Source of the DNA: Prochlorococcus marinus XMU1402
Lineage (GTDB): Bacteria; Cyanobacteriota; Cyanobacteriia; PCC-6307; Cyanobiaceae
Length of the DNA: 64,000 nucleotides
Assembly: GCF_017696205.1 (NCBI RefSeq)
Contig: NZ_JAAORD010000002.1
Span: 124,001 to 188,000 of the forward strand
Direction of reading: 5' to 3'
The notes beneath the pieces are model-generated. The model did no database searches and was not told where the DNA came from. It saw nothing but the letters and a program-made list of their open reading frames with translations. Of the stretch, positions 1 to 8,789 are shown piece after piece (the first letter of the stretch is position 1; every line of letters starts with the position of its first letter). A program made the translations under genes and the position numbers.

Positions 1-929
1 TGAGTACAATCCTCTTTAACAAATGGTGTCTTTAAGCCTTTTAATTTAGACAAACTTTCAGATAATTTATTAGCTGCTAATCTTCTTGTTTGAACAAGAA
101 AGTTAAGTTTTTTTAATTGTTCAATTCCAATTGCGCATTCAATTTCTCCTAATCTAAAATTATGCCCAATCATATTACTTATATTTTTCAAATCAATTGC
201 CTCAACTGAAGCCTCTGCATGATTTCTTATTAAATACATCCTCTCGGCCAGAAAATCGTCATTAGTAACTAATATTCCTCCTTCTCCAGTATGAATATGT
301 TTATGGTAATTAAGGCTGTAACCGCCAATATCAGTTAACGTCCCTGCAAATTTCCCTCTATTCAATGCTCCGGGGGCTTGGGCAGCATCTGAAATAACCC
401 TTAAATTATATTTATCAGCAATTCTATTTATTTCTTTTGTATTAGCAGGATGTCCTCCTATATCTACACTTATTATTGCCCTAGTATAAGGAGAAATATT
501 TCTTTCTATTGATTCAGGTGATATACAAAAAGTATCTTCTTCAATGTCAGCAAAAACAGGAATTGCATTCCAATGAAGTATTGCAGTAGCAGTAGCGCAC
601 ATTGTCCAAGTTGGAACAATGATTTCATCACCAGGTTCTATTTCTAAAGCACCTACCGCAGTAACAAGTCCTGATGTCCAAGAGTTTACTGTTATTGCGT
701 GCTTAACATTAAAAAAAGCCTCACAATCTTTTTCAAATTCTTTTACTTTAGGACCCCCAAAAAAATCTTCTCCCCATTTACCTAAATATTTTGATAACAA
801 ACCGCTATCCATAACTTTCTTAACTGCGTCTGATTCTTCTTTGCCTATTGAGTTATACTTCTTAAAAGGTTCTAATATTGTTTTTTTGCCCCCAAATAGA
901 GCAAGTGTTTTATCTTCGTTAGTAATCAT
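1..929 (-). CDS. DegT/DnrJ/EryC1 family aminotransferase, C-terminus beyond window
   Basis: PLP-dependent sugar or cyclitol aminotransferase, read leftward and cut by the window edge after about 309 codons. The N-terminus carries an ALFGGKK motif typical of the AHBA-synthase/StsC-like branch of the family. An SDAAQAPGA segment is the expected cofactor-contact region. The Schiff-base lysine is about residue 210 in NYHKHIHTGEGG. The ATG at 927-929 overlaps the TGA of the upstream oxidoreductase (ATGA, 926-929), so the two are translationally coupled. A Gfo/Idh enzyme next to a DegT aminotransferase usually means oxidation of a sugar or cyclitol hydroxyl followed by transamination. The exact substrate cannot be read from the sequence. 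Family assignment is secure. Confidence 0.9.
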   Translation of the reverse strand, partial: MITNEDKTLALFGGKKTILEPFKKYNSIGKEESDAVKKVMDSGLLSKYLGKWGEDFFGGPKVKEFEKDCEAFFNVKHAITVNSWTSGLVTAVGALEIEPGDEIIVPTWTMCATATAILHWNAIPVFADIEEDTFCISPESIERNISPYTRAIISVDIGGHPANTKEINRIADKYNLRVISDAAQAPGALNRGKFAGTLTDIGGYSLNYHKHIHTGEGGILVTNDDFLAERMYLIRNHAEASVEAIDLKNISNMIGHNFRLGEIECAIGIEQLKKLNFLVQTRRLAANKLSESLSKLKGLKTPFVKEDCT

Positions 930-1897
930 AAATTTGACTTGATTTGGTTTAAAATCTTTTGTGTAAGTAATGCATCTTTACCAGTACATAAAGTAACTTT
1001 TTCATTTTTTAAAGCATTGTTAATTTGCTCAGTAAAATGGAATTGTATTCTATCAAAATCATTTATATAAAGCTTTGGTTCATCTTCTAATACTTTATAT
1101 CCAACAAATCTTTGATCATTTTTGGATTTTCTCCATATTATTTGGGATCCGCCATTTTCGAAAGTTAGTTTACCATTAGAAAATATTAAATCTATATTAT
1201 TTAAAAAAATATCATTGTTCTTATTTGAATAGAAAACTATATTTCCCTCTTCGAAAATTAATTCAAAATCAGGTTGAGGGTCCTTTTTCTTTTTATTAAT
1301 ATTAATGATCCTCACTTTTTTTACATCACCAAAATAAAATTGAAATAAATCAATAAAATGAGATGAAGTATTAAAAATACCCTTTGAATAAATGCAAATA
1401 CCTTGAAAAGGTAAATGTATATTTTTCAATTTTAATTGGTTATAAATTTCTAAAAATGCTGGTTGTACTCTTCTAAAGTAATTAACAAATAATTTGCTCG
1501 AATTCTTTTTACATATTTCTACTATTTCAATCGCCTCATTTAATTCATAAGACAAAGGCTTTTCGCAAATTATTATTTTAGGTTTACCGTATTTAAAAAT
1601 CTTCTTTATATTGTCAAGATGAGATTCAGAAGAAGTTGAAACAATTACTATATCAGGGGAGAGGTTAATCATAGCTTGTTTAATTTCATTAAAAGCTAGA
1701 CATTTGTAATGTTTTTCAAATAAATCTCTAATCTCTTTCTTTATATCTACCCCACCTACTAATTTGAATTTCTCATTAAGATAAAATGATTTGCAGTGAG
1801 TAAGTATTTTTTCTTCACCTTGAAAATTCAAGTCATATAACATACCTATATTTCCAAGACCGATAATTAAAACTTTAGGTATTGGAGATGAATTCAT
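926..1897 (-). CDS. Gfo/Idh/MocA family oxidoreductase
   Basis: NAD(P)-dependent sugar or cyclitol dehydrogenase of 323 residues. A Rossmann nucleotide-binding loop, GLGNIG, lies at residues 13-18. The family-defining CEKP motif is at 111-114. The C-terminal half is the usual alpha/beta substrate domain. It starts 52 bases downstream of the preceding leftward gene and overlaps the aminotransferase that follows by four bases. The probable job is to make a keto intermediate for that aminotransferase, as WbpB does for WbpE. That pairing is an inference from gene order. Substrate unknown. Confidence 0.87.
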   Translation of the reverse strand: MNSSPIPKVLIIGLGNIGMLYDLNFQGEEKILTHCKSFYLNEKFKLVGGVDIKKEIRDLFEKHYKCLAFNEIKQAMINLSPDIVIVSTSSESHLDNIKKIFKYGKPKIIICEKPLSYELNEAIEIVEICKKNSSKLFVNYFRRVQPAFLEIYNQLKLKNIHLPFQGICIYSKGIFNTSSHFIDLFQFYFGDVKKVRIININKKKKDPQPDFELIFEEGNIVFYSNKNNDIFLNNIDLIFSNGKLTFENGGSQIIWRKSKNDQRFVGYKVLEDEPKLYINDFDRIQFHFTEQINNALKNEKVTLCTGKDALLTQKILNQIKSNL

Positions 1898-1949
1898 TGT
1901 TTAATAAATTTCAATATTTAAAGTAAGCTAATTTTTTAAAATTAATTTA

Positions 1950-3545
1950 TTACTTAATAACAGTTGTAAAGTTGCTACTATTTAGCATTTTGTAGGTATG
2001 GTAACAGTTTGTATTTGTATTAATCCATTCCCTTATTAATTTAATCTCTTTTTTGATTAACTTCTGATTATTAGAAATAATTATTGGTAATTTTTCTCTA
2101 AGTTTTTCATTATCACAATCATCTGGAATAACTAAATTTTTCTGCCAGTTAGGTATTCCAAAAAACAATCCAGCGAATAATCTTGCTCTTAACTTAGCTT
2201 TTTTCAAATCTATTAATGTATGCCATTTTTTTGTAAGTAAATCTAAATAGTCATCTTTAGATTTAGGGAATTTAACAAATTCGCAATCATGAAACCAACC
2301 AATATCTGTAACTAAAACAGGCTTACCCAAAGCAGCAAATTCAATAGCGGCTGTCCCATGATGAGTAACTAAGGCATCAGACTTTTCTAAGATATCTTTA
2401 CCTGAGTAATCATAATTTAATAGGATAACGTTACTAGGTAATTTCTTTGGAAGTATATCTTTCAAGGTAATTCCACCGTGCCATTGATCACATGGATGAG
2501 GTTTTAATAACCAAATTACATTTTTATTATTACTAGCTGTCTTTATTGTGCTTAATATCCAATCTTTAACATCAATAAATCTTGTCATTCCCAAAGTATG
2601 CGGGTAATCATAAAAAGTATTTGAATAAATAGCAATTGTTGTTTTCTTGTTTTTAGAATTTCCAAAAATTTCTAAACTTTTATTTTTTCCTTGAAAGGCA
2701 AATCTACCGCTAATGTCAGAAGATTGACCGGAAACTCTATCTCTAATATATTCTTTACCAGTTTTAAGTATTTTTTGTCTTTGATGATCTGATAATGAAT
2801 CCAAATCCTCCTTTTGAGGATGGCCAAACCCAAAATAAATATCTTTAGTATTAATTACTTTCCAAAATCTTGATACTCCAAAATCTCCAGCCAAAATAAT
2901 CACTGGGATTTTTTTTTGAGCACTTATCCAAGCTAGTGGTGCGCATTGATATGAAAGGCAATGACTCAAAATAACGAGATCAGGTTTATAATCTTCCAAA
3001 ATGTTTTTGGAGAAGTTAATAGAATAAAGAAATTTATATATGTATTTTTTTAAGTTTTTATCATTTAAATCTACAGTTGGTAATCTTTGCATTTTTAGAA
3101 TAACGTCATACAAGAAAGAACCTGGAACATCAAAAGGTAACTTAATATTTAATATATCTTCCTTTTTTTTAATACTTTTAGCCAAATTATCAGCATCCCT
3201 ATATAAGTCTGTTTTGAAACCTCTTATTAAATAGGTAATATCTTTTATACCGATAAAATTAAGCAAGTATTTACAAATTTTGTAATTACAATCCCATATA
3301 TATGCCTTTTCTTTAGTTTTTTCAGAACTTATTGCAGCTCTAATTAACTGAAGTCTATAAAAATATCCTAAGTTATAAAAACCTCCATCAATAAGTATTC
3401 TCTTAAAATTATTTGTTTTAACTGAATTATTAGTGATAATTTTATTAAAAGAATAAAGAACTTTTTTATTTTTAAAATTTATAATGTGAGAATAAAAATT
3501 ATTATGTATTTTTTGGCTAATTTTTACTTTTAATTTGCTGAACAT
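1950..3545 (-). CDS. Putative surface-polysaccharide glycosyltransferase/capsule synthesis protein (GT-B-like)
   Basis: A 531-residue cytoplasmic-looking protein without clear membrane segments. Residues about 48-70 (ILIDGGFYNLGYFYR) and a C-terminal segment DALVTHHGTAAIEFAALGKP at about 385-404 resemble the nucleotide-sugar-binding half of GT-B-fold capsule proteins (CDP-glycerophosphotransferase/Kdo-transferase-like superfamily). A KPHPCDQW segment before it matches the RPHP/KPHP loop of the same group. It leads the leftward operon with the oxidoreductase and aminotransferase. Donor and acceptor are unknown. The alternative is a related non-catalytic surface-carbohydrate protein. Confidence 0.55.
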   Translation of the reverse strand: MFSKLKVKISQKIHNNFYSHIINFKNKKVLYSFNKIITNNSVKTNNFKRILIDGGFYNLGYFYRLQLIRAAISSEKTKEKAYIWDCNYKICKYLLNFIGIKDITYLIRGFKTDLYRDADNLAKSIKKKEDILNIKLPFDVPGSFLYDVILKMQRLPTVDLNDKNLKKYIYKFLYSINFSKNILEDYKPDLVILSHCLSYQCAPLAWISAQKKIPVIILAGDFGVSRFWKVINTKDIYFGFGHPQKEDLDSLSDHQRQKILKTGKEYIRDRVSGQSSDISGRFAFQGKNKSLEIFGNSKNKKTTIAIYSNTFYDYPHTLGMTRFIDVKDWILSTIKTASNNKNVIWLLKPHPCDQWHGGITLKDILPKKLPSNVILLNYDYSGKDILEKSDALVTHHGTAAIEFAALGKPVLVTDIGWFHDCEFVKFPKSKDDYLDLLTKKWHTLIDLKKAKLRARLFAGLFFGIPNWQKNLVIPDDCDNEKLREKLPIIISNNQKLIKKEIKLIREWINTNTNCYHTYKMLNSSNFTTVIK

Positions 3546-3988
3546 TATTATTTAGTAATTTATAGACTTTAACATTATTTCTGCTTTAAACCAATCTTCA
3601 TTTAGTCCCAAAACAATAAGATTATTTCATAAATATATAGAAAAAAAAGTTTAAATGATTAATCATTAATGTCATTTTTTTTGAACAATCCTAGGTAATT
3701 AATTTGATAAATTTGCTTTTCCAATAAGTTTTTCCAAGTCCTAATAATCTACGATAGAAAAATATTTCAGTAATAAATATAATTGTTCTCAATATAAATC
3801 TTTACTAATTTGCATAATCCTAATCATAATGAAACTACAAACCAAAACCATTGTCATAAGAAGATATATTAAATAATTAAAAGAATCTCAATGGAATGAG
3901 CAGCTTAGATTCAATTATCATTGGTTGTTCTACAAAAATTGACTTATTTAACAGGTAGAGCTACATTTATAACAATTTTTTAGTTTAA
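3546..3988. other. Divergent intergenic region with short in-frame upstream ORF
   Basis: 443 bases between the leftward glycosyltransferase-like gene and the rightward unknown gene. It should hold both promoters, but no convincing paired -35/-10 can be picked out in such AT-rich sequence. A 20-codon ORF (ATG at 3896, TAG at 3956-3958) lies in the same frame as the gene starting at 3989. The two are separated by the TAG and a second stop, TAA, at 3986-3988. It may be a leader peptide, a decayed N-terminal extension, or chance. No RNA gene or repeat was seen. Confidence 0.5.
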
Positions 3989-5578
3989 ATGTCTCCTTTA
4001 ACGAGAGGATTAATAAAAGATAGTCAATTATTAGAGTCAAATATTGTAAAAAGAGCAGCAGCATTATTCACAATATTTGATCTGAATTATGTGGATACTT
4101 ATCTTCTTTTCCAAAACTATTGGAATTGGAAAAGAGGTATAGAAGTTATTGGAATTATTTCCTTAAGAAACAAATCTGGTAAATTAATAACTTCACAAAA
4201 AATAAAAAAGTTATCAAATACTAATTCTTTCTCCGTCAAAAAAATCTGCGAAAAAGAAAAGATTCCTTTTTCATATTTAGAGCACGGCACCGTAGAGATT
4301 GAAATAATTTCAAGAGATAATTTATACTTCCCATTTCCAGCAATAATAGGATTATTCAAGTCAAATTCTGGTCACTTTTCATCAGTACATGCTGCAGGCA
4401 GAACAACTGATAGATTTAATTCACAGAAATTCTCTGAAACAAATTTTTATTCCAAATTTAGTAATCAATATAAACCTTTTATTCATTTATTTAATGGCAA
4501 AGAAGGAAAACTTGATAACTTATCAATAGAGATAAAGTCCAAGGGTGAAGCAATTTCATCGCCAATAAAGAGATTAGATAAACCTTTTCAATCTGAAGTT
4601 ATTTTTATAGATAATTATTTTAATATTGATAAAAGTAAAGAAACTATATGTTTAAGAAGTGAGTCTTCAAAAAGCAGAGAAATTGCTATTGATGATAATA
4701 CTATTATTTTGGTTAAAGGTACTTGTGAAAGTATATTTCCAAGATTTATAGTTGGGAATTATGATCTATATAATAATTATCCATGTGTGACACATACTTT
4801 TAGAGAAATTACTAATAAAGACGAGATTCAATATACACATGAGGAAAAAAATTCATCTACTATCGCGTTGCCTGTTTTACATGAAGATATAGACCTTAAA
4901 ATAATTATTTATCCAACTATATCACCTGAGAAAACAGAAGTTGAAGTTAGAGCATTTGATTTAAACTCATTAAGTTTGCTAAAAAGATATTCACAAAAAG
5001 ATTTATCTTCAAAAGAAGGAAAACCTATTGTTCAATCATCAAATATTAATCAAAATTTGGGGATTGGACTTATTGCTCAATCTTATTCAGAAATTAAAAA
5101 CTTGCCCGCAAGAATTCCAGTAAATTTACTTTATTCACTAAAAAATATTAAATCTAGTCTTCATACAGATATTGCTTTGCAAATGAGAACAAAATTTGCA
5201 AAAAGAAAAATCAATTTTTGGTATAACAATATTTTGGATAAAGATTATATAAATATAATTTTAGGCTCTTCATTTATGGGAAGAAGTTTTGATTCTAATA
5301 ATAAGCAAGATCTTAAATTTAGGCTTATTTTTAATATTGAAAAATCAAATACTTTTCATGAAAAAAATTTCCATTTTGATAATTCTGAATCAAGATCTTT
5401 TTTAATAAATTTAAACGAAATTTTCAAAGATGAAATTTATTCAATTTTAAATAACATTAGTAATGAATTAATTACTTTTTCATGGCGTATAGAGCTACTT
5501 AATGGAGAGATGCAAGATCTTTATTGTTTAACATTTAATAAAAAAATAGGTTGTCTATTCGGTGATCATAGCTTTTAA
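3989..5578 (+). CDS. Hypothetical protein, 529 aa, in surface-polysaccharide island
   Basis: I do not recognise this family. The 529-residue protein has no signal peptide, no clear transmembrane segment and no nucleotide-binding motif. It is rich in alternating hydrophobic/polar stretches suggestive of beta-strand domains. Residues near 125-142 (AIIGLFKSNSGHFSSVHA) and the C-terminal GDHSF are the most distinctive segments. It stands alone, with 270 bases to the next rightward gene and a divergent neighbour upstream. The start is the first ATG after an in-frame TAA immediately before it. Long uninterrupted frame and ordinary codon use support a real gene. Location suggests a role in surface glycans, but no function is claimed. 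Confidence 0.75.
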   Translation: MSPLTRGLIKDSQLLESNIVKRAAALFTIFDLNYVDTYLLFQNYWNWKRGIEVIGIISLRNKSGKLITSQKIKKLSNTNSFSVKKICEKEKIPFSYLEHGTVEIEIISRDNLYFPFPAIIGLFKSNSGHFSSVHAAGRTTDRFNSQKFSETNFYSKFSNQYKPFIHLFNGKEGKLDNLSIEIKSKGEAISSPIKRLDKPFQSEVIFIDNYFNIDKSKETICLRSESSKSREIAIDDNTIILVKGTCESIFPRFIVGNYDLYNNYPCVTHTFREITNKDEIQYTHEEKNSSTIALPVLHEDIDLKIIIYPTISPEKTEVEVRAFDLNSLSLLKRYSQKDLSSKEGKPIVQSSNINQNLGIGLIAQSYSEIKNLPARIPVNLLYSLKNIKSSLHTDIALQMRTKFAKRKINFWYNNILDKDYINIILGSSFMGRSFDSNNKQDLKFRLIFNIEKSNTFHEKNFHFDNSESRSFLINLNEIFKDEIYSILNNISNELITFSWRIELLNGEMQDLYCLTFNKKIGCLFGDHSF

Positions 5579-5849
5579 GATAAAATAACTTATTAAGTTT
5601 TAAAAATTTGATTCTAAAACGTGAAAAAGATGAAAATCATCTAAAAGTTTTATTTTTCTATTTAAATAAAAAATTATCCATTAAATCAAATTTTCGAAAT
5701 ATAACTAAAGTAAATCCCATCTAAAAACCAAAAAATTACAGAATAAATTCAACTATAAAATAATTATATTTAAGTTGCTATAGTGAAATATAAATTAATT
5801 TCCTAATTAATTTATTTTTATTCAATTAATGAAAAATTATAAATAATTA

Positions 5850-6863
5850 ATGTCTAATTTATATGATTCAGATGTAATTTGGCTTGACTCACCACGTAAT
5901 ATTTCAATTAAGCGTGAGCAATTATTTCCACCAGTATCAAAGGAAATTATATGTAAAACAATTGTTACTGCTATATCAACAGGAAGTGAAATAAGTCATT
6001 TTTTAGGATTTCCCCCTCTTGTTCCAAGAAAGAGTAATTTCCCAAGAAAACTTGGCTATTGTAATGTATCTGAAGTAAAAGCAATCGGTAAAGATGTAAA
6101 TTCTGTTCAAAAAGGAGATAGGATTCTTTCATTCGCCACTCATAGAAGCAGCTTTTTACTTCAAGAAAGTGACATTAAATATATATTACCTAAACATTCT
6201 AATTCAGATTTAATAAGTACTTCTTATCTTTATCATCTTGGATATGATGCTGTATTAAAATCGGGAATTAAACTTGGTAGTAAAGTTTTAGTAATTGGAT
6301 TAGGTTTATTAGGTCTAACAAGTGTTTGCATGGCTAAATTAGCTGGTGGAATTGTTACTGCTATTTCTGATAACAAATCAGCCCAAGATATCGCAATTCA
6401 GAATGGAGCAATTGAAACATATTCTAGAGATGAAATATTAAAAAAAAATATCGAAGAAGCTTTAGAATTTGATGTGATTGTGATAACAACTAATAAATGG
6501 ACTGATCTTAAAATTGCTCTTGAGAGTGCTTCTCAAAAAGGAAATATTTCTATTCTGGGACATTTAGGAAGAGGTGAAGAAAAAATAAATTTCAATCCAT
6601 TTAGCTCTCAATATTTTCAAACAAAACAACTTAGTATAAATGCCGTAGGCCTCTCTCCTGAATTCCCTGATGAAAGAGGTTTTTTGAGATTTAACGAGAT
6701 AGATAATTTGAAATTTATAGCATCACTAATTAATGAAAAAAAAATTAAGCCTGAAACAATAATTAGTGGTTCATACTTTTATAAAGATATTACTAAAGCT
6801 TATGATAATATTTCTACTCGAAAAGGTTCTCCTATTACTTTTCTAATAAAATGGCAAGAATAA
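5850..6863 (+). CDS. Medium-chain dehydrogenase/reductase (alcohol dehydrogenase-like)
   Basis: MDR-superfamily oxidoreductase of 337 residues. The Rossmann loop VLVIGLGLLGLTSV sits at about 148-161, and a GroES-like N-terminal domain precedes it. The usual catalytic-zinc Cys near residue 45-50 is absent: the segment there reads TAISTGSEISHF. Zinc-independent chemistry or a changed substrate is therefore possible. The gene overlaps the next rightward gene by 13 bases (6851-6863), which implies translational coupling. MDR plus Gfo/Idh pairs, sometimes fused as a bi-domain oxidoreductase, recur in polysaccharide clusters. The reaction is not determinable from sequence. Confidence 0.82.
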   Translation: MSNLYDSDVIWLDSPRNISIKREQLFPPVSKEIICKTIVTAISTGSEISHFLGFPPLVPRKSNFPRKLGYCNVSEVKAIGKDVNSVQKGDRILSFATHRSSFLLQESDIKYILPKHSNSDLISTSYLYHLGYDAVLKSGIKLGSKVLVIGLGLLGLTSVCMAKLAGGIVTAISDNKSAQDIAIQNGAIETYSRDEILKKNIEEALEFDVIVITTNKWTDLKIALESASQKGNISILGHLGRGEEKINFNPFSSQYFQTKQLSINAVGLSPEFPDERGFLRFNEIDNLKFIASLINEKKIKPETIISGSYFYKDITKAYDNISTRKGSPITFLIKWQE

Positions 6864-7933
6864 TCGACTCAGCAGTAGTCGGCTGTGGCCGTATGGGTTG
6901 CACTACCTCTGATTGGGTAAAAAAATATGCTCCCAAATATTTTTTCCCTCTTTCTCATGCAGACGCTATACACCAACATAAATATTTAAATTTAAAAGCA
7001 CTATGCGATACAAACAATGAAACCCTTGATAAGGTTGCAAATCATTTTCAAGTTAAAAATAAATATTTAGATTTTAACAAGATGCTTCAAGCTATTAACC
7101 CAGAATTAATTACTATAGCAACAAGAACAAATATTAGATCACATATTATTCATAGGGCTTATGATTTTGGAGTAAAAGCTATGCATGTTGAAAAACCACT
7201 ATGCAATAGCATGAGAGAGCTATTATCTCTTGAAAAGATTTTAAATGAAGAGGATTTCTATTTTACTTGGGGTGCTATTAGAAGATATTTATTACCTTAT
7301 CAACAAGCATTAAAATTAGTGGAAAGCGGAGTTTATGGAAAACTTCAAGAAATAAAAATTAATTTTGGATCTTCATCTTTATTTTGGACACATCCACATT
7401 CAATTGATCTTATTATTTGGGCAGCAGGGAATAGGAAATTAGAATCAATTCAGGCTTATCTTGGCCATTTGGATAATAATCAAAAAAAGAATGTAATTGA
7501 AAATGATCCAGAAGTATTAAGTTCAATTTTGTATTTTGATGATGGAGTTATTGGAAATATAACCAGAGGAAATGGATTAGATTTTATACTTACTTGCGAA
7601 AATGCCGAATTAAATGTTCGTGCAGATGGACATGAAATAGTGATTTATTTAAGTGAAAACAATGATTACCCGCAATATAAAAAAGTAGATTTATCTAAGA
7701 CATTAGAAATGCAAGGAACCCTTGCTCCATTAAATCAGTTATTTTTATGCCTTACCAATAATAAAGAGTTTATAAAAAATAATCTCTTAATTAAGAGAGA
7801 TATTTTAAAAACTCAGAGAATTTGTTTTGCTATTCTTCAAAGTCATTTGCAAGGCTCTATCCCAATTAGTTTAAATGAAATTGATGAAGATTTAACTATT
7901 ATGGGTAAATCAAAGGAAGGATTTTTTTCATAA
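6851..7933 (+). CDS. Gfo/Idh/MocA family oxidoreductase
   Basis: NAD(P)-dependent oxidoreductase, 360 residues. The Rossmann loop VVGCGRMG is at residues 9-16, and the family motif HVEKPL is near 114-119. A HPHSIDLI segment in the C-terminal domain provides the usual catalytic His region. The start codon lies inside the end of the upstream MDR gene, in another frame, so the two proteins are probably made together as the split equivalent of the bi-domain oxidoreductases of other surface-glycan loci. It converges with pseF. Substrate unknown. Confidence 0.88.
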   Translation: MARIIDSAVVGCGRMGCTTSDWVKKYAPKYFFPLSHADAIHQHKYLNLKALCDTNNETLDKVANHFQVKNKYLDFNKMLQAINPELITIATRTNIRSHIIHRAYDFGVKAMHVEKPLCNSMRELLSLEKILNEEDFYFTWGAIRRYLLPYQQALKLVESGVYGKLQEIKINFGSSSLFWTHPHSIDLIIWAAGNRKLESIQAYLGHLDNNQKKNVIENDPEVLSSILYFDDGVIGNITRGNGLDFILTCENAELNVRADGHEIVIYLSENNDYPQYKKVDLSKTLEMQGTLAPLNQLFLCLTNNKEFIKNNLLIKRDILKTQRICFAILQSHLQGSIPISLNEIDEDLTIMGKSKEGFFS

Positions 7934-7994
7934 AAATATAGAATTAATAAATTATTTTAAGTCTCTTCATAAGTAATTTTAATCAATTAAATTT

Positions 7995-8019
7995 TCAATA
8001 ATTATTTAATTATTATTGA
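7995..8019. terminator. AT-rich hairpin between convergent genes
   Basis: An 8-bp perfect inverted repeat (TCAATAAT ... ATTATTGA, 9-base loop) lies between the convergent oxidoreductase and pseF genes. It is flanked by T/A runs on both sides, so it could act as a bidirectional terminator. The stem is almost all A-T and would be weak. AT-rich sequence forms such repeats by chance. Confidence 0.3.
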
Positions 8020-8102
8020 TAAATTTTTAAAATTTTAAATTTTAGACATTACTATTTTTAGGTTTTAACTGATTTCCCTTTTTAATCTTGTGAATAAATA
8101 AA

Positions 8103-8789
8103 TTAGTAATTTAAAGATTTAAACATCATTTCTGCTCTTAACCAATCCTCTTCATTATCTATATCCTGAACCTTATATCTTGGAATAATTATTGGCAAAG
8201 AGTTATCTTGAAAAATATTTTTATTTGATAACCATGCTGATGCTCTACCCCAATAAAACTGTGCGGCATCATGAAAACATGATTCCAAGTCTTGAGATCT
8301 AGTATTAAATTCTTGAGGGAAAAACATCAAAGATCGATTATTTTTATCAATTTTTATCGCTCTTTGTATTGGGAAAGGAAAACTTGTAGCAGAGAAAGCA
8401 AAGTTTGCTTTTTCATCAGCAATTTTTTTTAATCCTAATTTAATGTATTTTGATTCAATAAATGGAGCAGTAGCATATATACAACAAGCGTACTCAACTT
8501 TTCCATATTGTTTATTTACAAAATCTATTGCATGTTTTAATACAGGGATTGTAGGAGTGTGATCATCTGACAAATCTGTAGGTCTTATAAATGGAACTTC
8601 AGCTCCAAAATTTTTGCTAATTGCGGAAATTTCATCGCAATCGGTGGATACAATAACTTTATCAAAACATTCACTCTTTAATGCAGCCTCTATAGACCAC
8701 TTTATTATTGGTTTTCCGCAAAATAACCTAATATTTTTTTTAGGAATTCTTTTACTTCCCCCTCTTGCTGGAATAACGCATATATTCAT
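8103..8789 (-). CDS. pseF: Pseudaminic acid CMP-transferase (PseF-type cytidylyltransferase)
   Basis: CMP-nonulosonate synthetase of 228 residues, near the usual PseF length. It activates a nine-carbon acid with CTP. The N-terminal nucleotide loop IPARGGSKRIPKKN is at 6-19, and FIRPTDLSDDHTPT follows near 72-85. The last gene of a pseB-pseC-pseF operon, it overlaps pseC by four bases (8786-8789). That context favours pseudaminic acid over sialic acid. The genes for the intermediate steps (pseH, pseG, pseI) are not adjacent. A second CMP-synthetase lies at 14267 and a third, divergent one at 31447. Confidence 0.88.
   Translation of the reverse strand: MNICVIPARGGSKRIPKKNIRLFCGKPIIKWSIEAALKSECFDKVIVSTDCDEISAISKNFGAEVPFIRPTDLSDDHTPTIPVLKHAIDFVNKQYGKVEYACCIYATAPFIESKYIKLGLKKIADEKANFAFSATSFPFPIQRAIKIDKNNRSLMFFPQEFNTRSQDLESCFHDAAQFYWGRASAWLSNKNIFQDNSLPIIIPRYKVQDIDNEEDWLRAEMMFKSLNY

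Noticed and set aside
619-942. 107-codon ORF on the + strand
   Set aside because: It is antisense to the DegT aminotransferase, which has clear family motifs in the minus frame.
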